From the NCBI RefSeq assembly GCF_040649515.1, contig NZ_JBEZFP010000029.1, forward strand, positions 1-64,000: a stretch of DNA of 64,000 bases, given 5' to 3'. Positions 24,264 to 32,448 of the stretch are shown here, in pieces (the stretch's first letter is position 1; each line of letters begins with the position of its first letter). The DNA is from Yinghuangia elevatio. GTDB lineage: Bacteria > Actinomycetota > Actinomycetes > Streptomycetales > Streptomycetaceae. A program made the position numbers and the translations under genes. Under the pieces are notes generated by a model. It saw nothing but the letters and a program-made list of their open reading frames with translations. It ran no database searches and was not told the DNA's origin.

Positions 24264-24499
24264 CCCGCCCGCCTTTCCCCACCGGCGGCACCACCGGCGC
24301 GGCGGCGCGACACGTCCGCGTGCGGCTGTCGGGGCTCGACCCGGCAACGCTCGCCCGCGTCGCCGCTGCGCTCGCCGGCATCGGCGAGACCGGTCCGGTG
24401 TCCGCGCCGTACGCCGACCGGCGCGGCGACGGATACCGGCTGTACCTCGACCTGTACCTGACCGACGACACCGACGCGAACGCGTCCCGGGAGGGATGA
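24260..24499 (+). CDS. Small element protein
   Basis: 79 aa from GTG 24260 in a GTGA overlap. It contains a possible small alpha/beta fold (HVRVRLSGLDPATLARVAAALAGIG; GYRLYLDLYL). Function unknown. It overlaps the next gene by ATGA, so three small genes in a row are translationally coupled upstream of traB. Confidence 0.6.
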   Translation: MTRPPFPTGGTTGAAARHVRVRLSGLDPATLARVAAALAGIGETGPVSAPYADRRGDGYRLYLDLYLTDDTDANASREG

Positions 24500-24690
24500 C
24501 CGTGCCGAGGATTCCCGACGACCCGCGGTTCACCCGCGAACAGCTCGCCGAGGCCGCCGCCGCGCGCGCCGCGCTGCGGCGCCGCAAGAAGAAGCGCACC
24601 GACGAGCCCGCGAGCCCGCACGCCGCCGCCATCCGCGCCGCGGTCGCCGACGTCAACGGCAAGAAGCCCACGACCCGGCACCGCAAGTAG
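24496..24690 (+). CDS. Small basic element protein
   Basis: 64 aa from ATG 24496 (ATGA overlap, GGGAGGG upstream). Strongly basic and helical (EQLAEAAAARAALRRRKKKR; GKKPTTRHRK), so nucleic-acid contact is possible. No family recognised. It is the last small gene before the translocase; 140 bp of non-coding DNA follow. Confidence 0.6.
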   Translation: MTVPRIPDDPRFTREQLAEAAAARAALRRRKKKRTDEPASPHAAAIRAAVADVNGKKPTTRHRK

Positions 24691-24830
24691 CAGGCGCCGC
24701 AAGTCTGTTCGTCCGTCTCGACTCGTTCAGCGCATCCGGTTTTGTTCGCGCGGCCCCGGCGCTCGCCTGGCAGCACCGCCGGGGCCGCTCCCCATTCGCA
24801 TGACCAATCATGGATTGGAGAACTCCCAGC

Positions 24831-27017
24831 ATGACCGACACTGAGCTGTTCGGCCCCGACCTGGGCACCGCGCCCGGGGATGTTGAGGGACACCGCGCGG
24901 ACGTGATCCCGCTCCGCAAGCCCGTCCCGGCCGACACCGACACTGACACCGACCCGGCGCCGGCCGATGTCGACGACGGTCCGGCCGTGCCCGTCGACGC
25001 GCCGGCGCTGCGGCGTCCGTCGTGGCGCACGATGGTGCAGGGCGAGAAGCGCCGACCGATCTTCCCGGCGTGGTTGCTCTCGCGTGACGCGTTGAAGGCG
25101 CAGGTGCGTTGGGTGCTCTCGCACACCGGGCACGTTTTCGCGTTCCACGCGGTGCGCACCCCGGTCTACGCCGCGACCCTCGCGGTGCGTTCGCCGCAAG
25201 GGGCGTTGCGGCTGGTCAGCGGCGCGTTCCGGTGGGCGTCGGACGCCGACGGCCGCCCGGTCCGCGCGAAGGCGATCGAGCGCGCGGACGCCGGCGAGTA
25301 CCTGCGGCTCCAGAGGCAGCGCGACGGCCGCGTCAAGTTGCGTGCGACGATCCTCGCCACGGCGACGCTGACCGTCGGCATCCTGCTTACGGCGCTGATC
25401 CTGGTCGGACCCGCCTGGGGGCTTGCGCTGACGTTGATGGGCGTGACCGCCGGTCTGGGGTTCCTCGGGGCCCCGGAGGACAAGCCGATCGTCGCCCCGG
25501 CGGTGGTCCGTGCGCAGGTGCAGCGGCTGACGTCGCTGATCGTGCTGCGTGCCTTGTCGTCGCTGGGCATTGCGGCGCTGAACAGCAAGGACGCGCACAT
25601 CAACTTCCCCGCGCCGATCACCCGTGACGGGCCTGGGTGGCGGGCGGACGTGGAACTCCCGTACGGCGTCACCGTGAACGAGGTCATGGACAAGCGCGAC
25701 AAGCTCGCGTCCGGACTGCGGCGCCCGCTGGGCTGCGTGTGGCCGGAGAAGGTCACCGGCGAGCACCCCGGTCTGATGACGCTGTGGGTCGGGGACAAGG
25801 ACATGGCCGGCGCCGAACAGCCGAAATGGCCGCTGGACAAGACCGGTTCGGTGTCGCTGTTCAAGGCCGCGCCGTTCGGCACCGACCAGCGCGGACGCAT
25901 GGTGGGGCTCACCATGATGTTCGTCTCGGTCATCATCGGCGCCGTCCCCCGGATGGGGAAGACATTCCTGCTCAGGTTGCTGCTGCTCATCGCCGCGTTG
26001 GACGTGCTCGCCGAAATCCACGCGCACGAACTCAAGGGCACCGGCGACCTGTCCCCGCTGGAACCGGTCGCGCACCGGTACAGCTCCGGCGAAGAGGACG
26101 AGGACATCGAGTACGGCATCGCTGACATGCGCGACATGCGCGCCGAGCTGCGGCGCCGCGCCAAGGTGATCCGGGGCCTGCCGCGGGACCTGTGCCCGGA
26201 GAACAAGGTCACCCCCGAACTCGCTGCCAAGCGGTCCCTCGGACTGCACCCCATCGTCATCGCCGTCGACGAGTGTCAGGTGTGGTTCGAGCACGCCAAA
26301 TACGGCGCCGAGTTCGAGGAGATCTGCACCGACCTGGTCAAACGCGGCCCGGCACTGGGGATCATCCTGATCCTGGCCACGCAGCGACCCGACGCGAAGT
26401 CGCTGCCCACCGGGATCAGCGCGAACGCCATCGTCCGCATGTGCATGAAGGTCATGGACCACACCGCGAACGACATGGTCCTTGGCACGTCCGCGCACAA
26501 GAACGGCATCCGCGCGACAATGTTCTCCCGCGAGGACCGCGGCATCATGTACTTCGTCGGCGAGGGCGCCGACGCGCGGATCGTCCGCTCCTTCTACAAG
26601 GACGCCATCGCCGCCGAACGCATCGCGCTGCGGGCCCGCGGCATGCGGGAAGCCGCCGGGACGCTGTCCGGCTACGCGCTCGACAAGACCGACACCCCCG
26701 TGGCCGCGGCGCCGGCGCACGACCTGCTCGCCGACGTCCTCGCGGTCATGCACGGCGACGAAGCGAAGCTGTGGAACGAGACGGTCGTGGACCGGCTCGC
26801 CGCGCTGCGCCCGGACGCCTACGGCCCGTGGGCCACCCTCGACGCCAAGAGCAAGCCCGCGCAACTGACCGCGGCGCTCAAGCCGTTCGGCGTCAAGACC
26901 AAGGGTGTGTGGCTCGCCACCGACGACGGCGGCGGCAGCCCCAACCGCGTCGGCATCACCCGCTCCGACATCACCACCGCAATCACCAAACGTGACGGCC
27001 GCGCAGCGTCGGACTGA
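24831..27017 (+). CDS. traB: FtsK/SpoIIIE-type conjugative DNA translocase (TraB/TraSA-like)
   Basis: 728 aa from ATG 24831. An acidic N-terminal tail is followed by a hydrophobic region at residues 170-213 (ATLTVGILLTALILVGPAW; LALTLMGVTAGLGFL). The motor has Walker A GAVPRMGKT at 370-378 (the usual second Gly is Met), Walker B HPIVIAVDE at about 473-481, and ILILATQRPDAKSLPTGIS. A C-terminal winged-helix-like domain lies near residue 640 onward. Streptomyces TraB proteins are single hexameric pumps that move double-stranded element DNA between hyphae and recognise short repeats through the C-terminal domain. Candidate repeats lie just downstream. Confidence 0.9.
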   Translation: MTDTELFGPDLGTAPGDVEGHRADVIPLRKPVPADTDTDTDPAPADVDDGPAVPVDAPALRRPSWRTMVQGEKRRPIFPAWLLSRDALKAQVRWVLSHTGHVFAFHAVRTPVYAATLAVRSPQGALRLVSGAFRWASDADGRPVRAKAIERADAGEYLRLQRQRDGRVKLRATILATATLTVGILLTALILVGPAWGLALTLMGVTAGLGFLGAPEDKPIVAPAVVRAQVQRLTSLIVLRALSSLGIAALNSKDAHINFPAPITRDGPGWRADVELPYGVTVNEVMDKRDKLASGLRRPLGCVWPEKVTGEHPGLMTLWVGDKDMAGAEQPKWPLDKTGSVSLFKAAPFGTDQRGRMVGLTMMFVSVIIGAVPRMGKTFLLRLLLLIAALDVLAEIHAHELKGTGDLSPLEPVAHRYSSGEEDEDIEYGIADMRDMRAELRRRAKVIRGLPRDLCPENKVTPELAAKRSLGLHPIVIAVDECQVWFEHAKYGAEFEEICTDLVKRGPALGIILILATQRPDAKSLPTGISANAIVRMCMKVMDHTANDMVLGTSAHKNGIRATMFSREDRGIMYFVGEGADARIVRSFYKDAIAAERIALRARGMREAAGTLSGYALDKTDTPVAAAPAHDLLADVLAVMHGDEAKLWNETVVDRLAALRPDAYGPWATLDAKSKPAQLTAALKPFGVKTKGVWLATDDGGGSPNRVGITRSDITTAITKRDGRAASD

Positions 27018-27028
27018 CCGCGGAACGT

Positions 27029-27118
27029 CGCTAGGTCTAGCGGGCAACCTCGCTAGACCTAGCGACCCCGCTAGCGACCCATTCCCGCGCTGATCAGCGC
27101 ACTAGTCCCTAGCGACCC
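27029..27118. repeat. Candidate clt/transfer-locus repeats
   Basis: A perfect 14-bp inverted repeat, CGCTAGGTCTAGCG at 27029-27042 and its complement at 27051-27064, is followed by three direct copies of CTAGCGACCC (27059-27068, 27071-27080, 27109-27118). It starts 12 bp after traB. Streptomyces translocases bind clusters of 8-bp direct repeats at the clt locus, often close to traB, so this is the best candidate in the element. Confidence 0.6.
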
Positions 27119-27157
27119 ATGCCCGCAACCAGCGAAAACGCCCTGGAAGGGCCCCTG

Positions 27158-27439
27158 ATGACCCCCACCACGCTCGCTAGCCTGCTCATCCTCGGAACGC
27201 TCGCCGGTTACTCCCTGTTGTGCTGGGTCTCGCCGTTCGGACCGTGCCGCGCCTGCGACGGCACCGGCAACCACACCCCGTGGCACGAGCGCCGCGCCGC
27301 CCGCAACGGCACCACGACCAAGCGCCGGCGCCGCATACGCAAGCCATGCCGCCGCTGCAAGGGCACCGGCGCGCGCCTGCGCATCGGCCGCCGCCTGCAC
27401 AACGCCGGCCGGCGCCTGCACCACGACGGCACCCAGTAA
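27158..27439 (+). CDS. Small membrane protein with DnaJ-like CxxCxGxG motifs
   Basis: 93 aa from ATG 27158 (a GTG/ATG further upstream at 27119 would lie in the clt repeats). A single N-terminal membrane segment (LASLLILGTLAGYSLLCWV) is followed by CRACDGTG and, 40 residues later, CRRCKGTG, a split zinc-binding pair like that of DnaJ. The tail is strongly basic. Small proteins of this design occur in actinobacterial elements near traB; a spread role is possible but unproven. Confidence 0.7.
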   Translation: MTPTTLASLLILGTLAGYSLLCWVSPFGPCRACDGTGNHTPWHERRAARNGTTTKRRRRIRKPCRRCKGTGARLRIGRRLHNAGRRLHHDGTQ

Positions 27440-27494
27440 CCCGCGCTCGCCCACCCACCCGCGCACCACCCTGACACGCCCTCAGGAGGCTGCC

Positions 27495-27767
27495 ATGGGC
27501 ACCGACTTCCTCACCCTCACCGCCGGCGACGGCACCCCGCCCGCCGCTACGCCGGGCGGCGGCACAGTCACCCTCGCTATGCCGGTCATCTGCATCATCC
27601 TCGCGGTGCTGCTGCTGGCGAACGGCAAGGCCCCGAAGCTTGCGGGGTTCTTCCTCTTCCTCGCCGGCGTCGGACTGTCCGGCACGGCGATCGCCGGTTC
27701 GCTGTCGACGTCGACGCACACCGCGTTCAGCGGCATGGTCACCGCGTTCACCGACGCCATCGGCTGA
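27495..27767 (+). CDS. Small two-segment membrane protein
   Basis: 90 aa from ATG 27495 with AGGAGG upstream. Two hydrophobic stretches (VICIILAVLLLANG; LAGFFLFLAGVGLSGTAIAG) separated by a short basic turn indicate a hairpin membrane protein. It occupies the position of spd genes in Streptomyces elements. No family assigned. Confidence 0.65.
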   Translation: MGTDFLTLTAGDGTPPAATPGGGTVTLAMPVICIILAVLLLANGKAPKLAGFFLFLAGVGLSGTAIAGSLSTSTHTAFSGMVTAFTDAIG

Positions 27768-27876
27768 CCACCGGCCGCCCGCCGTGGCCCCGGAGCACAC
27801 CCCGCACCCCGTGGGGCTGTTCCGGGACCGCGGCGGGACGGCCGGAAGGTCCGGCCGCCGCCGTTCGGGAGGAATC

Positions 27877-28341
27877 GTGGCCAACAACGCCACCTACATC
27901 ACCGTCACCGGCAACCTGACCCGCGACCCGGAAGGCGCGTTCACCGCGTCCGGCGTCTTCCGCGCCCGAATCTCGATCGCCGTCACCCCGCGCCGCTTCG
28001 ACAAGCAGGCAGGCGAGTGGACCGACGGCGAAACGACGTTCTGGGACGCCACCGCATGGCGCGCACTCGGCGAGCACGTCGCCGAATCGCTGAACAAGGG
28101 CGACCGCGTGATTGCGACCGGCACCGTGACCACCCACCGGTGGCAGGACGAGGCGACCGGCGAGCCGCGCTCGCGCGTCGTGCTCGACCTGGAGGACATC
28201 GGCCCGTCCCTCGCCTGGGCAACCACCAACGTCGCCAAGGCCACGCGCACCAACGGCCGCTCCAGCGGCGCCCGTTCGGCGCCGGCCGGCGACGCGTGGG
28301 CCGTGAACGGGCCGACCGCGGACAACGACGTTCCGTTCTAG
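27877..28341 (+). CDS. ssb: Single-stranded DNA-binding protein
   Basis: 154 aa from GTG 27877 with GGGAGGA upstream. It has an OB-fold typical of SSB (ATYITVTGNLTRDPEGAFTASG; WDATAWRALGEHVAESLNKGDRVIATGTV; LDLEDIGPSLAWATTNV), a short flexible linker and the acidic C-terminal tip DNDVPF that recruits replication partners. The chromosome will have its own ssb; this copy is probably dedicated to the PrimPol replication module that follows, or to protecting transferred DNA. Confidence 0.9.
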   Translation: MANNATYITVTGNLTRDPEGAFTASGVFRARISIAVTPRRFDKQAGEWTDGETTFWDATAWRALGEHVAESLNKGDRVIATGTVTTHRWQDEATGEPRSRVVLDLEDIGPSLAWATTNVAKATRTNGRSSGARSAPAGDAWAVNGPTADNDVPF

Positions 28342-28434
28342 AACCGCCCCGGGGCACCCGCACGGTCCGCCAAGACAAGCCGGGTGCCCCGGGCCCAACC
28401 GCCCCCGTTTGGGGGCAGAGAGGGAATCCCCAGC

Positions 28435-29313
28435 ATGACCCATAACCCGCCCGCGCGTCCCCCCGCGGACGCCACCACGTCCATGACGTTCTACCTCGGC
28501 ACCCACCAACCCGGATGGCTCGCCACCGCAGGCGTGCCGCTGTTCGTCTCCCGTACCCGCATCCACCAAACCCGCCGACCGCGCCGGCGCACCTACCCCC
28601 GCGCGATCACCCGCTGGGCGATGGACTCGGGAGGGTTCACCGAACTCCAGCGGTTCGGCCGATGGCGCCACACCGCCGCGCACTACGCCGAGGAAGTCCG
28701 GTTCATCGCCGAACAGGTCGGCCGGATGGACTGGGTGGCACCGCAGGACTGGATGTGCGAACCGATCGTCATCAACGGCGGCACCATCGGCCCGTTGCGG
28801 TTCGCCGGCACCGGGCTGAGCGTCGTCGAGCACCAACACCGCACCGTCACCAACCTGCTTGAACTGCGCGCGTTGGCGCCAAACATGCCGTGGGTGCCAG
28901 TCCTGCAAGGGTGGACACTCACCGACTACCTCCAATGCGTCGACCTGTACCAGCGCGCCGACGTCGACCTGACCCGCGAACCGCTGGTCGGACTCGGGTC
29001 GGTATGCCGCAGGCAGGCCACCGACGAAGCCACCCGCATCGTGACCACCCTCGCCGGACTCGGGTTGCGACTGCACGGATTCGGGTTCAAGACCCTCGGG
29101 TTGCGCAGCTGCGCGCACGCGCTCGCGTCATCGGACTCCCTCGCGTGGTCCTACGACGCACGCCGCAAACCCCCGATGCCCGGCCACACACACCGCAACT
29201 GCGCCAACTGCCAGCCCTACGCGCTCCGGTGGCGCACGCGGCTGCTGGCCAGCCTGCCCGTGTGGCAACAGCCCGACCTGTTCAACGCCGGCGAGCCGTC
29301 CCATGCCGCCTAA
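28435..29313 (+). CDS. DpdA/tRNA-guanine-transglycosylase-like base-exchange protein
   Basis: 292 aa from ATG 28435. It carries the TGT-superfamily signature MDSGGFTE (Asp64, nucleophile or general-base position), APQDWMCEP, WVPVLQGWTLTDY, a GLGSVCRRQ segment and LHGFGFKTLGL. A C-terminal Cys-rich NCANCQPY may form a zinc site with an earlier Cys and His. This matches DpdA-type proteins, paralogs of TGT that swap guanine for 7-deazaguanine bases in DNA rather than tRNA. It sits in the replication operon between ssb and the PrimPol gene. No preQ0 synthesis or dpd partner genes are in the element, so the base would come from the host pool. Function inferred from motifs. Confidence 0.75.
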   Translation: MTHNPPARPPADATTSMTFYLGTHQPGWLATAGVPLFVSRTRIHQTRRPRRRTYPRAITRWAMDSGGFTELQRFGRWRHTAAHYAEEVRFIAEQVGRMDWVAPQDWMCEPIVINGGTIGPLRFAGTGLSVVEHQHRTVTNLLELRALAPNMPWVPVLQGWTLTDYLQCVDLYQRADVDLTREPLVGLGSVCRRQATDEATRIVTTLAGLGLRLHGFGFKTLGLRSCAHALASSDSLAWSYDARRKPPMPGHTHRNCANCQPYALRWRTRLLASLPVWQQPDLFNAGEPSHAA

Positions 29314-30745
29314 CCCCACCTTGCCGGCTCCGGCCGAGCGGGTGTGCTCGCGGTGGACCGGCAACCCGTGCCCGATCACCGACGGGATGCGGTACTACCG
29401 ACAAGGCTGGTTCTGCCTCGCACACGCGCCGGTCATCCGCCCGCCCGCGTCCGGAATCCCGGGCACACTGCGGGTGTTGGTGACCGGCTCGCGCACCTGG
29501 AACGAACCGGGCCGCGTACGGGTCGCGCTCGACGCATTGCTGACCCGGGCGCCCACCGGCATGACCGTGGTGCACGGCGCGTGCCCGCGCGGCGCCGACC
29601 GGCACGCCGCCGACTGGGCCCGCGACCACGCCGACAAGGGCGTGACCGAGGAACCGCACCCCGCCGACTGGAACCAGCACGGGCGCCGTGCCGGGCCCGT
29701 GCGCAACGCCGCGATGGTCGCGCTCGGTGCGGATCGGTGCGCGGCGTTCATCCGCGACGACTCCCCCGGCGCGAGCCACTGCGCGCGCACGGCGGAACTC
29801 GCCGGCATCCCCACCCACCGCCACACCGCAACCACTTCCCGCCCGGCGGCAACGCCCGCACGGAAGGACTCGCACATGCACCGACCCAACCTGAAAGCCG
29901 CCGCGCTCGCGTGCGCCGAACGCGGCTGGCACGTCTTCCCGCTCGTACCCGGCGCCAAGCGACCCGCGGTCACCGACTGGGAAAACCGCGCCACCACCGA
30001 CACCGCGCGCATCACCCGCTGTTGGGACCACGCTCCCTACAACATCGGCATCGCATGCGGCCCGTCCGGGCTTGTCGTAGTGGACCTCGACACGGCCAAG
30101 GACGGGGAAGAGCCGAAGGAACCGTGGTCGCGCGAGGACGTGACCTGCGGCGCCGACGTACTCGCGGTCCTGGCGAAGAACGCCGAAGCGCCGTACCCCG
30201 ACAGCACGTTCGCCGTGTCGACGCCGTCCGGCGGTGCGCACTTGTACTTCCGCGCGCAGGACGGCGCCGACCTGCGCAACACGGCAGGACGGATCGGATG
30301 GAAGATCGACACCCGCGCCAACGGCGGGTACGTCGTCGCCAACGGCAGCATCGTCGACGGGCGTTCGTACGCCACGAGGGTTGACGAAGATCCGATCCCG
30401 TTGCCCGGATGGCTGTACGGGCATCTGCGGCCCGAACAGCGCATCCCGAAGGTGACACCCCCGACCCCCCACCTCAAGCCCGCATACGCCAATGCAGCGC
30501 TTTTGGGGGAGATTTCGCGGGTTGAGAGCACCAAAGAGGGCGGGCGGAACACCGCGCTGTACGAAGCGGCCCGCAACCTGGGCAAGTTCGTCGCGTTCGG
30601 CGACCTGCCGCGCCACGAGGTGGAAGAGCGGCTGCTAATCGCGGCGTTGGCGAGCGGGCTGGGCGAGCGTGAGGCTGCCCGGTCCATCCGGGCCGCCCTC
30701 GACTACTCGATCGCGCGCTACCCCCACGGTCGGGAGGCAGCATGA
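29303..30745 (+). CDS. SLOG (DUF2493-like) - DNA primase/polymerase fusion
   Basis: 480 aa in one frame, start overlapping dpdA-like by 11 bp. Residues 10-45 have a possible zinc site (C, C, C and H within CSRWTGNPC and GWFCLAH). Residues 55-170 match the DUF2493/YspA SLOG fold (RVLVTGSRTWNEPG; VVHGACPRGADRHAADWA). Residues 195-360 are a bifunctional primase/polymerase (AALACAERGWHVFPLVPGAKRP; NIGIACGPSGLVVVDLD; STPSGGAHLYFR). The PrimPol primes and copies element DNA. An internal ATG at 29876 behind GGAAGGA could give a separate PrimPol of 289 aa, so either a true fusion or two products from one frame is possible. The DUF3631 helicase follows with an ATGA overlap. Confidence 0.85.
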   Translation: MPPNPTLPAPAERVCSRWTGNPCPITDGMRYYRQGWFCLAHAPVIRPPASGIPGTLRVLVTGSRTWNEPGRVRVALDALLTRAPTGMTVVHGACPRGADRHAADWARDHADKGVTEEPHPADWNQHGRRAGPVRNAAMVALGADRCAAFIRDDSPGASHCARTAELAGIPTHRHTATTSRPAATPARKDSHMHRPNLKAAALACAERGWHVFPLVPGAKRPAVTDWENRATTDTARITRCWDHAPYNIGIACGPSGLVVVDLDTAKDGEEPKEPWSREDVTCGADVLAVLAKNAEAPYPDSTFAVSTPSGGAHLYFRAQDGADLRNTAGRIGWKIDTRANGGYVVANGSIVDGRSYATRVDEDPIPLPGWLYGHLRPEQRIPKVTPPTPHLKPAYANAALLGEISRVESTKEGGRNTALYEAARNLGKFVAFGDLPRHEVEERLLIAALASGLGEREAARSIRAALDYSIARYPHGREAA

Positions 30746-31908
30746 ACACCCCGCCCACCCCCACCCCGGGGATTAGCAGCAGCACTTCACCCGACCACGA
30801 CGCACCGCGAAGCGACGGCGCCGCGCTGCTCGACGAGGTGGAGGCGTTCCATCGGCGTTTCAGCGTCTTCCCCACGCAAGCGGCGTACGTCGCCGTCGCG
30901 CTGTGGGACGCGCACGCGCACATGGTCGAGTGCTTCGACTCCACACCGCGGCTCGCGTTCCTCTCGCCCGAACCCGGAAGCGGCAAGTCCCGCGCGCTCG
31001 AAGTGGTGGAAACGCTGGTGCCGCGTCCAATGCCGACGGTCAACGCGTCCGCCGCCGCGCTGTTCCGCTCCGTCGGGGTGGAAGTCGACAACCGCCCGAC
31101 CGTGCTGTTCGACGAGGTGGACACCATCTTCGGACCCAAAGCAGGCGGGAACGAGGAGCTGCGCGGGTGGCTCAACGCCGGGCACCGGCGCGGTGGCGTC
31201 ATCCCGCGGTGCGTCGGCGACGGCGGGAACATGACCGTGGTGCAGTTCCAATCCTTCTGCGCCGTCGCGCTCGCCGGACTCGGCTCCCTGCCAGACACGA
31301 TCCTGACCCGATCGGTCATCATCCGGATGCGCCGGCGGGCCCCGAACGAGGTGGTCGAACCGTTCCGCGAACGGCTGCACACTTCCGAGGGCAACGCGCT
31401 GCGGGACAAGCTCGCCGCGTGGGCCGACAGCGTCCGCGAGCACGTCGCCGGCGCGTGGCCGACCATGCCCGACGGGATCACCGACCGGCCGGCCGACGTG
31501 TGGGAGCCGCTCATCGCGGTCGGCGACGCCGCCGGCGGCAACTGGCCCGACCGAGCGCGCGCCGCGTGTGTCGAACTGGTCACCGCGTCCAAGGCCAACG
31601 ACAAGGGATCCGTGGGCATTCGGCTGCTCACCGACCTGCGCGACGTGGTGTTCAACGGCGCCGACCGCATGCCCACCGCAGCGATCGTGAGCGCGCTCGC
31701 CGCGATGGACGATGCGCCGTGGGGAGACATGGGCGGCAAGCCCATCGACGCCCGCACGCTCGCCCGCTGGCTCAAGGACTACATGACCGCGGACAACGAT
31801 CCGATCGTCGCGCGGAACATCCGCACCGCGTCCGGGGTGGTCGTGCGCGGCTACTACGCCAGCGACCTTGACGACGCGTGGTCGCGGTACTGCCCTCCCC
31901 CCTCCTGA
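30742..31908 (+). CDS. DUF3631-domain replication helicase/ATPase
   Basis: 388 aa, ATG overlapping the PrimPol stop (ATGA). Walker A SPEPGSGKSRAL (about residue 75) and Walker B PTVLFDEVDTIF (about 117), with a sensor-like arginine region (TRSVIIRMRRRAPNE), are followed by a DUF3631-type C-terminal part (IRLLTDLRDVVFNG; DARTLARWLKDYM). Such proteins accompany PrimPol in actinomycete elements and are thought to open the origin or unwind DNA. The repeat-dense candidate origin begins 5 bp after its stop. Confidence 0.85.
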   Translation: MNTPPTPTPGISSSTSPDHDAPRSDGAALLDEVEAFHRRFSVFPTQAAYVAVALWDAHAHMVECFDSTPRLAFLSPEPGSGKSRALEVVETLVPRPMPTVNASAAALFRSVGVEVDNRPTVLFDEVDTIFGPKAGGNEELRGWLNAGHRRGGVIPRCVGDGGNMTVVQFQSFCAVALAGLGSLPDTILTRSVIIRMRRRAPNEVVEPFRERLHTSEGNALRDKLAAWADSVREHVAGAWPTMPDGITDRPADVWEPLIAVGDAAGGNWPDRARAACVELVTASKANDKGSVGIRLLTDLRDVVFNGADRMPTAAIVSALAAMDDAPWGDMGGKPIDARTLARWLKDYMTADNDPIVARNIRTASGVVVRGYYASDLDDAWSRYCPPPS

Positions 31909-31912
31909 GAAG

Positions 31913-32113
31913 CGCTACATCCGCTACATCTGCTACATCGCAGGTCAGACCCGTGATCGACGTAGCGGACGGCTCATTTTGTCCGCTACACGACCGCTAC
32001 GCGCCGTGCCCGTCCCGGTGGGCGTGTAGCGGATGCGTCCGCTACATCCGCACCTATCTGCTACATCGATCATGCCCCTGACCTGCGATGTAGCAGATGT
32101 AGCGGATGTAGCG
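31913..32113. other. Candidate replication origin: 36-bp perfect inverted repeat with GTAGC iterons
   Basis: The 36-bp arm at 31913-31948 is repeated exactly inverted at 32078-32113. Each arm is built from three 9-bp iterons (CGCTACATC, CGCTACATC, TGCTACATC) plus GCAGGTCAG. The 129 bp between arms hold six more GTAGC/GCTAC sites, mostly within TCCGCTAC or GTAGCGGA, making twelve in about 200 bp. No gene is encoded. Location right after PrimPol and helicase genes supports an origin; regulation of the integrase region is an alternative. Confidence 0.7.
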
Positions 32114-32182
32114 GACCTCAGAAGACGGGGGCGGAGGACGCCCCTGCACCATTCGAGCCGCCCACAACCATGAGGAGTTCCG

Positions 32183-32395
32183 TTGCCCGCCGCAGCTCAC
32201 CGGCAGACGAAGTCCCGGGCGCTCAGGCTCGTGACTGTCCCGCCCGACACCGGACGACCGCCGTCCATTGCTGAGTACGCGTTGCAAATCGCAGCCGCGG
32301 CACCGCCATTGACCGAGGAACAGCGACACCGGTTGGCCTTGATTTTCCAAGGCGCCCGCCCACCGCGGCCAATGCCGGTACGAGTCGCAGCCTGA
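32183..32395 (+). CDS. Small protein upstream of the integrase
   Basis: 70 aa from a TTG start with GAGGAG 6 bp upstream. It has a basic N-terminus and a helical C-terminal half (LTEEQRHRLALIFQGARPP). No family recognised. It is convergent with the integrase and ends just before a shared terminator. Its place next to the integrase makes it a candidate excision factor (recombination directionality factor), but nothing in the sequence proves this. Confidence 0.6.
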   Translation: MPAAAHRQTKSRALRLVTVPPDTGRPPSIAEYALQIAAAAPPLTEEQRHRLALIFQGARPPRPMPVRVAA

Positions 32396-32406
32396 CAAAC
32401 AAACCG

Positions 32407-32446
32407 GGGCCCCAATCACCCGACCGGTGGTTGGGGCCCTTTTCGT
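32407..32446. terminator. Rho-independent terminator between small gene and integrase
   Basis: A 9-bp stem (GGGCCCCAA and its complement) with a 15-base loop is followed by TTTTCGTTTT on the + strand. Likely serves both convergent transcripts. Confidence 0.85.
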
Positions 32447-32448
32447 TT

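Noticed and set aside
23919..27047. 1042-codon minus-strand open frame opposite traB
   Set aside because: Mirror of the TraB coding sequence; no recognisable motifs and it crosses gene boundaries.
31913..32113. CRISPR array
   Set aside because: The GTAGC repeats are short, irregular and in both orientations, with no constant repeat/spacer pattern and no cas genes.
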